Assembly: GCA_965219165.1 (NCBI GenBank)
Contig: CBDCMW010000002.1
Span: 620,001 to 684,000 of the forward strand
Reading direction: 5' to 3'
DNA: 64,000 nucleotides
Source: Aldehydirespirator sp965219165
GTDB taxonomy: Bacteria; Actinomycetota; Acidimicrobiia; Acidimicrobiales; Aldehydirespiratoraceae
This document shows positions 33,959 through 42,464 of the stretch, piece after piece (within the stretch, counting starts at the first letter, position 1; each line of letters begins with the position of its first letter). Position numbers and translations under genes: made by a program. The notes below the pieces were generated by a model. The model ran no database searches, had not been told where the DNA came from, and saw only the letters and a program-made list of their open reading frames with translations.

Positions 33959-35701
33959 CTACAGCTCGGGTAGCCGGGGTCCGGCGATGCGCAGATCGTC
34001 GCGCCGGCGCGTGACGCCGGTGCTGTCGAGCCGGGCCAGCAGCGCTAGGGCGTACTTGCGGGTGGTGCCCCACGCGTCACGGGCCTCGGCCACCGTGACC
34101 CCTTCTGGTTGATCGGCCAGCAGCCGGGCCACCACCCGCGCCGCTTCGGCGATCGCGGTTGCCGCGAAGTGGATGCCGCTGCTCTCGACCAGTCGCCCCT
34201 GTCTGACCAGCAGGCGCAGCTCGTCGTTGGGGACGTCGCTGGGAGCGGGCGGCGTGAACGGAGCGGACTCGGCTGCCTTCACGAACGGATGGTCGGCCAG
34301 CGGGTCTCCGCCGCCGGCTGGACCGGCCCGCCCCTCGCTGGTGGCGATGCCGTCGACGGTGTCGATCACGGCCCGCTCGAAGTCGTCCAGCCCGGCCAGA
34401 TCGAGTCCGAGCGGTCCGGCCGCGGCCACGGCCTCGGCCAGCCGTCGCGTGGTCCGCTCCAAGTGCTCTGGCGCCACCGCCCACCGGCCCAGATCAGGAG
34501 GGCGGGCGGTGCCGGTCAGCCTCTCCAGGCGCTCTGCGTCTATGCGGCCCCGCTCGGCGACGACCCGTTCCACCGAGCGGTCGGGCCGGGCCCTGGCCGC
34601 GGGCAGCACCGGCTCGACGTCGAGCACCTCGCCGCCTCCCACCGTCTCCATGCGCCCCGACTCGCGCAGGATGAAGCGGTCCCCCATGCACAGCGGCAAC
34701 CGCAGGGGCAGGTGCAGCCGGACGAGCCCCGTCCGCCCCGGCTCGATGGCCGCCGGCCCCAGCACCCGCAACCGCACCGGGTGCTCGCCCGAGCCGATGT
34801 AGGCCACGTAGGCGCCCCGCCGGGTGACCGGATGGTCGAGCGAGGCCAGCACGGACAGCTCCGCGTCGATCCTGTCGGCGGCGTGCCACTGCTCGGCCCG
34901 CACCACCGCGTCTCCCCGGGCCACGTCGCGGTGGCCCGCCCCGACGATGTTGACCGCCACCCGGTTGCCCGGCCCGATCCGGTCGCACTGCCGGTGCAGG
35001 CTCTGCAGGGCTCGAACCCTCACGCTGCGGCCGGCGGGCAGCACGGCCACGGTGTCGTCGGCCGCGAGCCTCCCGCCGGTGAGGGTGCCGGTAACCACGG
35101 TGCCCGAGCCCCTGATGGCGAAGGCTCGGTCCACCCACAGCCGGGGCCGGGCCCGGTCGGCCGCGGTGGGGGTGACGGCCAGCAGGCGGTCCAGCGCCCC
35201 GATGAGCGCGTCGATGCCGGTCCCGGTCACCGCGTCGGTGGCCACGATCGGCGCGTCGGCCAGGAAAGTGCCCGCGACGTGCTCGGCCACGTCGAGGCGG
35301 GCCAGCTCCACCAGGTCGTCGTCGGCCTCGTCCGCCTTGGTGAGCGTCACCAGGCCGTGGCGCAGGCCGAGCAGTTGCAGGATGCGCAGGTGCTCCTCGG
35401 ACTGCGGCTTCCATCCCTCGCTGACGTCCACCACGAACACGCAGGCGTCCACGCCGCTCACACCGGCCAGCATGTTCTTGAGGAAGCGGACGTGGCCGGG
35501 CACGTCGATGAAGGCGATCTGCCTTCCCGATGGCAGCGGCATCGACGCGAAACCCAAGTCGATGGTGAGGCCGCGCTCCTTCTCCTCGGCCAGGCGGTCG
35601 GGGTCGGTGCCGGTGAGGGCCCGCACCAGCGTGCTCTTGCCGTGGTCGACGTGGCCGGCGGTGGCGACTACGTGCATCGGCGGGTCGCGGCGAGCAGGCA
35701 T
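33959..35701 (-). CDS. selB: Selenocysteine-specific elongation factor SelB
   Basis: 580 residues. The GTPase domain starts ATAGHVDHGKSTLVRALTG, with an ERGLTIDLGFA switch, DVPGH and a TKAD motif. EF-Tu-like domains 2 and 3 follow, then a C-terminal part with the winged-helix segments (LLVRQGRLVESSGIHF; ARDAWGTTRKYALALLARLD) that in SelB bind the SECIS hairpin. It brings Sec-tRNA to UGA codons. An ATG at 35677 is an alternative start that fits the family N-terminus. It is 7 bp downstream of selA on the same strand. Confidence 0.95.
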   Translation of the reverse strand: MPARRDPPMHVVATAGHVDHGKSTLVRALTGTDPDRLAEEKERGLTIDLGFASMPLPSGRQIAFIDVPGHVRFLKNMLAGVSGVDACVFVVDVSEGWKPQSEEHLRILQLLGLRHGLVTLTKADEADDDLVELARLDVAEHVAGTFLADAPIVATDAVTGTGIDALIGALDRLLAVTPTAADRARPRLWVDRAFAIRGSGTVVTGTLTGGRLAADDTVAVLPAGRSVRVRALQSLHRQCDRIGPGNRVAVNIVGAGHRDVARGDAVVRAEQWHAADRIDAELSVLASLDHPVTRRGAYVAYIGSGEHPVRLRVLGPAAIEPGRTGLVRLHLPLRLPLCMGDRFILRESGRMETVGGGEVLDVEPVLPAARARPDRSVERVVAERGRIDAERLERLTGTARPPDLGRWAVAPEHLERTTRRLAEAVAAAGPLGLDLAGLDDFERAVIDTVDGIATSEGRAGPAGGGDPLADHPFVKAAESAPFTPPAPSDVPNDELRLLVRQGRLVESSGIHFAATAIAEAARVVARLLADQPEGVTVAEARDAWGTTRKYALALLARLDSTGVTRRRDDLRIAGPRLPEL

Positions 35702-35708
35702 ACCTGCT

Positions 35709-36977
35709 TCACGACTTGCTTGCGACCTGGCGCAGGGCCGCAGCCACCTCGGCGTCGTCGTCGGGATGCACGGTGCGCAGATCCACGACGGTGGCGCCGT
35801 CGATGACCCGGGCGATGATCGGCCGCGGGCGCGACCTCAACTCGCTCGCGTGGTCACCGGCCACGGCTATGCCCACCGACTCGATCTCGACGCCGGGCAG
35901 GGTGCCGCCTCCGGGTGTGGCCGCGGTGGCTACCGCATCCAGGCCGTCGTAGCCGCCGAGGCGCTCACTGAGCTGTGCGGGCCCGATCGCGGCCATGCGC
36001 CAGAAGTCGATGGCATCGCCGTCGTGGCGCAGATAGGCCACGGCGGTTTGCTGGAGCGCGGCCAGTACCAGCGAGCCGGGCCGCAGAGCCCGGGCCAGCC
36101 GATGGCGGCGGCAGGCCTCGACCAGATCAGCCCGCCCGGCGATGATGCCGGCCTGGGGCCCGCCCAGGAGCTTGTCGCCGGAGAACGTCACCAGCGCCGC
36201 GCCCGCCTCGAGCGTCTGGCGGGCGGCTGGCTCCCGGTCCAGCCACGGCGGTGGCCCGCTGTCCAGCCACGGGCATCGGCTGTCGAGCAGCCCCGAGCCA
36301 ATGTCGGCCACGAGCGGCGGGCCGAGGTCGGCCAACTCGGCGGGCCGCGGCGCCTCCGTGTAACCCACGACGCGGAAGTTGGACTGGTGCACCTGCACCA
36401 CAGCCGCCACGTCGTTGGTGGGATCGGCCACGGCCGTGGCGAAGTCGGCCCGGCGGGTGCGATTGGTCGTCCCGACCTCGACCAGCCTTGCACCCGACCA
36501 GGCCATCACGTCGGGAACCCTGAAGCCGCCGCCGATCTCCACCAGCTCACCTCTCGATACGACCACGTCGCGGCCCTCGGCCAGCGCGGCCAGCACCAGC
36601 ATGACCGCGGCAGCACAGTTGTTCACGGCCATCGCCGCCTCAGCCCCGCAGGCCCGGGCCAGCAGCGCCGGCGCGCCGGTCTGGCGCTCGCCGCGCTCGC
36701 CGGTGTCGAGATCCAGTTCCAGGTTCGAATAGTCGGCGCTCTGGCTCCAGGCCAGCGGCGCCCGGCCCAGGTTGGTGTGCAGCAGCACGCCCGTCCCGTT
36801 GATCACCGGCGTCAGCATCCGTCTGCGGATGCGGTGAGCCCGCTCCGCGGCCGAGTCAGGATCGCCGGCCGCGACCGCGGCGCGGGCTGCGTCCACCCGC
36901 AGGGGATGGGGCAGGTCGATGCCGGCCAGCGAGCGGGCTAGCCGGTCGACTGAGGGCGGTCGATCCTGGGGCGGCAC
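35709..36977 (-). CDS. selA: L-seryl-tRNA(Sec) selenium transferase SelA
   Basis: 422 residues with the SelA signatures: VINGTGVLLHTNLGRAPL, AAMAVNNCAAAVML, RGELVEIGGGFRVPDVM, and FSGDKLLGGPQAG, in which Lys269 should hold pyridoxal phosphate. It converts Ser-tRNA(Sec) to Sec-tRNA(Sec) with selenophosphate. It forms an operon with selB. No selD or tRNA-Sec gene was found in the window, so those must lie elsewhere. Confidence 0.96.
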   Translation of the reverse strand: MPPQDRPPSVDRLARSLAGIDLPHPLRVDAARAAVAAGDPDSAAERAHRIRRRMLTPVINGTGVLLHTNLGRAPLAWSQSADYSNLELDLDTGERGERQTGAPALLARACGAEAAMAVNNCAAAVMLVLAALAEGRDVVVSRGELVEIGGGFRVPDVMAWSGARLVEVGTTNRTRRADFATAVADPTNDVAAVVQVHQSNFRVVGYTEAPRPAELADLGPPLVADIGSGLLDSRCPWLDSGPPPWLDREPAARQTLEAGAALVTFSGDKLLGGPQAGIIAGRADLVEACRRHRLARALRPGSLVLAALQQTAVAYLRHDGDAIDFWRMAAIGPAQLSERLGGYDGLDAVATAATPGGGTLPGVEIESVGIAVAGDHASELRSRPRPIIARVIDGATVVDLRTVHPDDDAEVAAALRQVASKS

Positions 36978-37003
36978 GTCTCAGTCAGGCTACGCCTTGC
37001 CCC

Positions 37004-37104
37004 AGAGGCCGAGCGGATGGGCCGCACTTGGCAAGGGTCTTGCTGGGCGCTGAGCGAGGCCGTGGCCCGAGCGGCCCGTGAGCGCAGCGAACAAGAGCGG
37101 GAAA
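37004..37104 (+). repeat. Dispersed repeat element, copy A
   Basis: Starts AGAGGCCGAGCGGATGGGC and ends with a conserved box containing GGCCCGAGCGGCCCGTGAGC followed by AACAAGAGCGGGAAA. It shares both ends with the copies at 55754 and 57457. It sits in the spacer between selA and fxsA, which are divergent. Confidence 0.85.
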
Positions 37105-37141
37105 CCAGAGGGCTGGGCTCGAACGCCCATACGCTGGTGCC

Positions 37142-37687
37142 GTGTTCATCGTGCTGCTCCTAGCGCTGCTGTGCGTGCCGCTGCTGGAGCTGTATGTGAT
37201 CATCCAGGTGGCCGACGGGGTGGGGACCGGCCAGACCATCCTGCTGTTGATAGCCGTGTCGGTGGTGGGGGCTTGGATGGTGCGCCGGTCCGGGCTGGGC
37301 GTGCTCAACCAGATCCGCGCCCGCCTGTCCCGCGGCGAGCTGCCGGCCGGGGAACTGGTGGACGGGATGCTGATCCTCGTCGCGGGCGCGTTGATGCTCA
37401 CGCCCGGTTTCCTCACCGACGCGGTGGGGCTGCTGCTGCTGTTCCCGCCCACCCGGCTGGTGGTGCGGTCGCTGCTGATGCGCCACTTCACCAAGAAGAT
37501 CACCGTCGGGGGATGGTCGGCGGGACCCGGCGGACGGGGCGGTTTCGGCTACGGCTCGGGTGGCGGTTACACCTGGCCCCGCGGGCCGGGCGGGTCCGAC
37601 TCTGGCGGACCGGATGTACGCGATGTGAACGAGGTGCGCGAGGTTCGCGACGGCCAACAGGGCAGGGAGGACCCAGATGGAGATTGA
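37142..37687 (+). CDS. fxsA: FxsA-family membrane protein
   Basis: 181 residues from a GTG. Membrane segments at the N-terminus (LLLALLCVPLLELYVIIQVAD) and the conserved GELVDGMLILVAGALMLTPGFLTDAVGLLLLFPP are diagnostic of FxsA (suppressor of phage F exclusion in E. coli). The C-terminal 50 residues are a Gly-rich then acidic tail. It overlaps the nitroreductase-fusion gene by 11 bp. Confidence 0.88.
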   Translation: MFIVLLLALLCVPLLELYVIIQVADGVGTGQTILLLIAVSVVGAWMVRRSGLGVLNQIRARLSRGELPAGELVDGMLILVAGALMLTPGFLTDAVGLLLLFPPTRLVVRSLLMRHFTKKITVGGWSAGPGGRGGFGYGSGGGYTWPRGPGGSDSGGPDVRDVNEVREVRDGQQGREDPDGD

Positions 37688-38846
37688 CCCCGGCGTGACG
37701 GCCGCCATCGACGAGGTGCTCACCACCACCCGCGCGGTACGACGGCGCCTCGACCTCGAGCGCGACGTGAACGACGAGATCATCCTGGAGTGCATCGACA
37801 TCGCCGAGCAGGCGCCCACCGGAGGCAACCAGGGCAGTCGGCGCTGGCTCATCGTGCGCGATCCCGAGCTCAAGCAGGGCCTGGCCCAGCTGTATCGCGG
37901 TGTGATCGGCGACCGCCTGATCGAGGCGCGCGACCGTCTGGCCGGCACCGGGGATCCACGGGAGCGGGCGATGGCCTCCTCGGCCCATCTGGCCGAGCAT
38001 CTGGGCGAGGTGCCGGCCATCGTCATCCCGGTGATACTGGGGCGCCACGACGGCAGCGGCCGCCCCGGACTGTTCGACTCGGTGATCCAGAGCGGCTGGA
38101 GCTTCTGTCTGGCTCTGCGGGCCAGGGGCCTGGGCACGGCCTGGACCACCGCGGGACTGGCCAAGGCCCCCGAGATCAAAGAACTGCTCGGCATCCCCGA
38201 CGACGTGACCGAGATCGCCATGTTCCCAGTGGCCTGGACCGTAGGCACCGACTTCAAGCCCGCACGGCGGCACCCGGCCCGCGAGATCGCCTACTTCAAC
38301 GGCTACGCCCGCACCTACGAGCGGGGACCCAGCGATCCGGTGTGCATGGCTGACGGTCCCGGCACTGTCGCCGAAGCGGATATAGGGGCCGATCCGGCCG
38401 TGGTGTGGGCACGGGTCACCGACATCAACCTGCCGGCCGAGTTCTCCGAGGAGTTCGTGGGCGCCGAATGGCAGGACGGCCATGACGGGCCGGCTCTGGG
38501 CGCCTGCTTCGTGGGCCGGAACACCCATCCGGGCCGGGGGGACTGGGAGGTCTCGTGCTTCGTGGACGTCTTCGAGGAGCAGTCCGCGTTCGGTTGGTGC
38601 ACCAGTGACATCGACAACCCCGGCGCTCGCTGGCGCTTCGAGTTCGAGCCCATCGTGGGCGGCACCCGCCTGCGCTTCCGGGCTGTCATGGGGCCGGGGC
38701 CGTCGGGACTTGACGCCATCATCACAGCCCGCCCCGATCTGGAGCCCCGCATCATTGCTCGCCGCATCGACGAGCACCGGGCCAACATGCAGCGGGTGGT
38801 GGAGGGGATCAAGGAGCACCTCGAGCAGGCGCCCGCGGGATCCTGA
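37677..38846 (+). CDS. Nitroreductase-family domain fused to SRPBCC domain
   Basis: 389 residues. Residues 1-215 are a nitroreductase-like FMN domain (TTTRAVRRRLDLERDV, then ECIDIAEQAPTGGNQGSRRW, GLGTAWTT and the terminal region before ARTYERG). Residues about 225-385 resemble a polyketide-cyclase/SRPBCC ligand-binding domain (VWARVTDINLPAEFSEEF; WRFEFEPIVGGTRLRFR). The two are normally separate proteins, so a hydrophobic substrate may be handled by both. No frame break is present between them. Confidence 0.78.
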   Translation: MEIDPGVTAAIDEVLTTTRAVRRRLDLERDVNDEIILECIDIAEQAPTGGNQGSRRWLIVRDPELKQGLAQLYRGVIGDRLIEARDRLAGTGDPRERAMASSAHLAEHLGEVPAIVIPVILGRHDGSGRPGLFDSVIQSGWSFCLALRARGLGTAWTTAGLAKAPEIKELLGIPDDVTEIAMFPVAWTVGTDFKPARRHPAREIAYFNGYARTYERGPSDPVCMADGPGTVAEADIGADPAVVWARVTDINLPAEFSEEFVGAEWQDGHDGPALGACFVGRNTHPGRGDWEVSCFVDVFEEQSAFGWCTSDIDNPGARWRFEFEPIVGGTRLRFRAVMGPGPSGLDAIITARPDLEPRIIARRIDEHRANMQRVVEGIKEHLEQAPAGS

Positions 38847-38885
38847 CCGTGCTCCACCCTCAGAGCGACCGGGTGTGAACAGCCC

Positions 38886-39923
38886 ATGAGGACTTCGGTC
38901 CAGATCACCGCCGACGCCGCTTCGTGGCCCGAGTTGGTCGACTTCGTGGTCGGGGCGGAGGCCCTGGGCGTGGACGCGGTGTGGGTGGCCGAGGCATGGG
39001 GGTCCGACGCGGCGTCGCCGCTGGGCTACCTCGCGGCTCGAACGGATCGGGTGACGCTGGGTGCGTCCGTGTTCCAGGTGGGGACCCGCTCCGCGGTAAT
39101 GACGGCCCAGACCGCGCTGACGCTCAACGAGCTGTCGCAGGGGCGGTTCGTGCTGGGCCTGGGTGTGTCGGGCCCGCAGGTGATCGAGGGCCTGCACGGG
39201 GTCGGCTTCGCCGATCCGGTGGGCCGCATGGCGGAGACGCTCGACGTGATAGCGCAGGCCTTCGCCGGTGAGCGCATCGCCTACGAGGGCCGTCATCTGC
39301 AGCTTCCCCTGCCCGGCGGGGACGGGAAGTCGTTGCGCCTGTCGATCCGTGCCGAGACGGCCCCGCCTGTCTATCTGGCCTCGATGCTGCCGAGGATGCT
39401 GGCACTGACCGGCGAGCGGGCCGACGGCTGGCTCGGCACCAGCTTCGTTCCCGAGGGCGCCCCCGACGCCTACTTCCGGCATCTACGAGCGGGTGCAGCC
39501 CGCGCTGGACGGACGCTGGCCGACATCGACGTGTGCCAGGGCGCCGAGGTTGCCTTCGCTGACGACGAGGCCGAGCTGGCTGACATGATCGACGCCCGCC
39601 GGGGCGGGCTGGCCTTCAGCCTGGGCGGGATGGGCTCGGCCGGCTCGAACTTCTACAACTCGGCCTACTCCCGCCAGGGCTTTGCCGAGGTGGCGGCCGA
39701 GTCGCAGAGCTTGTGGCTGGCCGGAGATCGCAGGGCTGCCGCGGCGGCGATCCCCGACGAGATGGTGCTAGCCACCACCCTCGTCGGCACCGTCGAGATG
39801 GTGCGCGACCGCTTGGCCGCATGGGCCGCCGCCGGGGTCGACACCGTGCGCCTGTACCCGGCGGGCGACACCGTCACCGACCGCCTCGACACCCTGGGCC
39901 GAGCCCTCGACCTGGTCCGCTAG
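38886..39923 (+). CDS. LLM-class (F420-type) luciferase-like oxidoreductase
   Basis: 345 residues with the TIM-barrel pattern of LLM oxidoreductases: LGVDAVWVAEAWGSDAASPLGYLAARTDRVTLG, the GRFVLGLGVSGPQVIEG loop, and a C-terminal GTVEMVRDRLAAWAAAGVDTV helix. These enzymes use F420 or FMN to oxidise or reduce varied substrates; the sequence groups with F420-dependent actinobacterial members (inference from similarity). It lies 40 bp after the nitroreductase fusion and may be cotranscribed. Confidence 0.85.
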   Translation: MRTSVQITADAASWPELVDFVVGAEALGVDAVWVAEAWGSDAASPLGYLAARTDRVTLGASVFQVGTRSAVMTAQTALTLNELSQGRFVLGLGVSGPQVIEGLHGVGFADPVGRMAETLDVIAQAFAGERIAYEGRHLQLPLPGGDGKSLRLSIRAETAPPVYLASMLPRMLALTGERADGWLGTSFVPEGAPDAYFRHLRAGAARAGRTLADIDVCQGAEVAFADDEAELADMIDARRGGLAFSLGGMGSAGSNFYNSAYSRQGFAEVAAESQSLWLAGDRRAAAAAIPDEMVLATTLVGTVEMVRDRLAAWAAAGVDTVRLYPAGDTVTDRLDTLGRALDLVR

Positions 39924-40012
39924 GGCTGAGGACTTCGGCCCGCCGCGGTAGCAAGTGCTGGAGGGTGCCCGGCCGCGGATCGATGCCCTGACATACTGGG
40001 ACCCGGTGCGAG

Positions 40013-41248
40013 ATGGCGAGTGACCAAGGTCCGAGGACGGCGATGACGATGCCGCTCGCGTTGGCGGTGGCCCGGCGGGCGCTGGTGATCGCCATCGTGG
40101 CGCTGCTGGCCGCCATCGTGGCGGTGGTGGTTGCGTTCTTGGACGGCGCCGGCAGTGATCCGGCTTCCAGCACTGCCTCCGAACAGGCGCCGGCCGACGC
40201 GGCCGCGGCTCGGGCTGAGGCCGAGGAGGCTGCCGCCATTGCCGGCGCGTCCGTTGCGAGGGCCGAGGAGGCTGCCGCTATGGCCCAAGAGGCTGCCGTC
40301 ATGGCTGGCGCTTCCGCCGTCAGGGCCGAGGAGGCTGCCGCCATGGCCTACGAGGCTGCGGTTACGGCCGACGCGTCCGCTGCCCAGGCAGCAGCTGCGG
40401 CTCAGACTGAGGCTGATGGGGCCACCACCGAGGAGGCCTCTGCCACCGGGACAGCTACCGAGGACACCGACGCAACCGGCGACGAGCCCGAGGCGGCGTC
40501 GGTGGATGGAGCCGATGATGCGCCTGGAGATGGGCCCGAGCAGGCGCCGGTGGACGCGACCGTTCCCCTTCCCGGCGACCCCTACGAGTTCGGCCCGTCG
40601 TCGGGCGCCGGGCTCGCAGTGGTCGGCGTCTCGTTCGACAGCGGGCTGAATGTCCGCGACGTCCCCAACGGCGAGATCATCGCCCGGCTGGACAACCTGA
40701 TGGACGGGGTGCGCGATCCTGTCCTCCTCGTGCGCGGAGCGGACTCCGATGAGATCGTCGCCAGGCTCGACCTGAACCAGGGGGTCGTCGCCACCGGCAA
40801 CACCCGCAAGCTGCCGACGACTATCTGGCACGAGCTGCGGGTTGGGGACATCGTGGGCTGGGCGAGCAGCGCCTATCTCGCGCCGCTGGGATCGAGCCGT
40901 GACGCCACGGCTGAAGTAGTGGAGGCGCTGGGCGGGACCCCGACAGCCGACACTCTGCGCGACCTCGGACTGAAGGTCTCCGAAGTGTTCGCATCCAGTG
41001 GCGAGGTGCAGTCGCGAATAGCGGTGTCATCCCAGCCGGGCGTGTTCGAGGCTGTGGGGGACGTCACGCTCGACGTGCTCGGCCTGCCCGACGACTCCGT
41101 CCGGGGCTACCGGATCAACGTCACGGCCGACGCAGGCGCGGACGACTGGATGCAGGACGACCCGGGGCCGTTCACACTCCGATCCGTCAGCGCCACCCCG
41201 ATTTGCGACAGCCATCGAGGCGTCAGCGAAGAAGGCCTCTGCAACTAG
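40013..41248 (+). CDS. Membrane-anchored protein with Ala/Glu-rich coiled coil and SH3-like domain
   Basis: 411 residues: a basic N-terminus, one membrane segment (about 20-45, LVIAIVALLAAIVAVVVAF), an Ala/Glu-rich region with repeated ARAEEAAAMA-like units (about 60-135), an acidic low-complexity linker, and an SH3-like region (LNVRDVPNGEIIARL; VGDIVGWASSAYLAPLG). The remaining C-terminus is unrecognised. It is probably exported, with its SH3-like domain outside the membrane, perhaps binding cell-wall material. Confidence 0.7.
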   Translation: MASDQGPRTAMTMPLALAVARRALVIAIVALLAAIVAVVVAFLDGAGSDPASSTASEQAPADAAAARAEAEEAAAIAGASVARAEEAAAMAQEAAVMAGASAVRAEEAAAMAYEAAVTADASAAQAAAAAQTEADGATTEEASATGTATEDTDATGDEPEAASVDGADDAPGDGPEQAPVDATVPLPGDPYEFGPSSGAGLAVVGVSFDSGLNVRDVPNGEIIARLDNLMDGVRDPVLLVRGADSDEIVARLDLNQGVVATGNTRKLPTTIWHELRVGDIVGWASSAYLAPLGSSRDATAEVVEALGGTPTADTLRDLGLKVSEVFASSGEVQSRIAVSSQPGVFEAVGDVTLDVLGLPDDSVRGYRINVTADAGADDWMQDDPGPFTLRSVSATPICDSHRGVSEEGLCN

Positions 41249-41287
41249 AGGTGACAGCAGAGGTCGGCGTCCGGCTAGGGGGATTCG

Positions 41288-42370
41288 ATGATTCCTGCTC
41301 ACGGTGATCGGCGCGTGGACGACCCGTGGGGGGCCATCGAGGCCTGCTACGAGGCAGGCTGGACCGACGGCCTGCCTGTGGTGCCGCCGACCGAGCCACT
41401 GGTCGAGGCGATGCTGGCCGGCGGGGTATGGGCCGCGGACGGGGTTCTGCTCGACGATCCGTGGCGGGGACTGGCCGTCACTGCCCGCAAGGCCGCGGTC
41501 AACGCGGTGATGGCGGGCTGCCGGCCCGAGTACTTCCCGGTAGTGGGCGCGGCGCTTCAGGCCATGAGCGCGCCCGAGTTCGGGCTGCACGCGGTTGCGG
41601 CCAGCACCGGCGGAGCCGCAGTGCTGATCGCCGTCAACGGACCCATCCGCGACGAGATCGGGATCCATTGCAAGGAGAACCTCTTCGGCCCCGGGTTCCG
41701 GGCCAACGCCACCATCGGCCGCACCGTCCGGCTGGTGCTGCGCAACTGCCTCGTAGCCATCCCCGGAGCGCTGGACAAGAGCACGCAGGGGTGGCCCGGC
41801 AAGTACGCCGTTTGCTTCGCCGAGGACGAGGCGTCCTGCCCTTGGGAGCCGTTCCACGTCTCCCGGGGCTACCGGGCGTCTCAGAGCACGGTCACGATCA
41901 TGGCCGCAGAGTCCGGCCACAACGTCCTCAACCACGCCTCCTCCGAGGTCGCCGAGCTGCTGGGAACGTTCGTCGATGCGATGGCGGCTTTCGGCTCGCT
42001 GAGCTCGGGCCGCTCGCTGATCGTGTTCGCACCCGAGCATGCCCGCAAGATCGCGGCCTCGGGATGGAGCCGGTCCCAGGTCCAGGAGTACCTGTTCGAG
42101 CACTCGGCCCGCTCCTTCGCCGACGTCAAGCGGGGCGGCAAGGTCGAGCCGGCCGGCTTCGTCGAGGGATTCGATCCGGTGTGGTGGATGGCGTCGGACC
42201 CGACGGTCCATCCCGGCGACGAGGACATCCTGGTGCGGCGGGGGACCTGCCCGGACGACATCGCGCTCATGGTGGGCGGCGGCGACGCCGGCGGGCACTC
42301 GGCCTTCTTCCCGACATGGAGCCGGGGCCGCAGCGTCCCGCTGGTCACTCAGGAGATAACTTCCCCATGA
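41288..42370 (+). CDS. Conserved protein coupled to the UGSC selenoprotein
   Basis: 360 residues, uncharacterised. The start AIEACYEAGWTDGLPVVPPTEPLVEAML and the internal LAVTARKAAVNAVMAGCRPEYFPVV and GGAAVLIAVNGPIR stretches look like conserved blocks of a family that I recall next to UGSC proteins. Conserved Cys (CKENLFGPGFRAN; GTCPDDIALMVGGG) might interact with a thiol/selenol partner. No signal peptide or membrane segment is evident. Its stop overlaps the ATG of the first leader minigene (ATGA), and a ribosome site AGGAG lies at 42351. Confidence 0.7.
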   Translation: MIPAHGDRRVDDPWGAIEACYEAGWTDGLPVVPPTEPLVEAMLAGGVWAADGVLLDDPWRGLAVTARKAAVNAVMAGCRPEYFPVVGAALQAMSAPEFGLHAVAASTGGAAVLIAVNGPIRDEIGIHCKENLFGPGFRANATIGRTVRLVLRNCLVAIPGALDKSTQGWPGKYAVCFAEDEASCPWEPFHVSRGYRASQSTVTIMAAESGHNVLNHASSEVAELLGTFVDAMAAFGSLSSGRSLIVFAPEHARKIAASGWSRSQVQEYLFEHSARSFADVKRGGKVEPAGFVEGFDPVWWMASDPTVHPGDEDILVRRGTCPDDIALMVGGGDAGGHSAFFPTWSRGRSVPLVTQEITSP

Positions 42371-42464
42371 CGGTCACGAGGGTCACGCCACGAAACTTCG
42401 GAGGTTGACTAGCACATGACAGTCACGAGGGTCACGCCACGAAACTTCGGAGGTTGACTAGCAC
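42367..42464 (+). repeat. Two tandem 49-bp units, each a 13-codon minigene, ahead of the selenoprotein gene
   Basis: Units at 42367-42415 and 42416-42464 differ at one base. Each has an ATG, encodes MTVTRVTPRNFGG, stops with TGA and carries GGAGG 12 bp before the next ATG. The selenoprotein itself starts at the third ATG (42465) with the same first four codons' products (MTVT). The first ATG overlaps the upstream stop. The layout shows tandem duplication of the start region. Confidence 0.9.
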
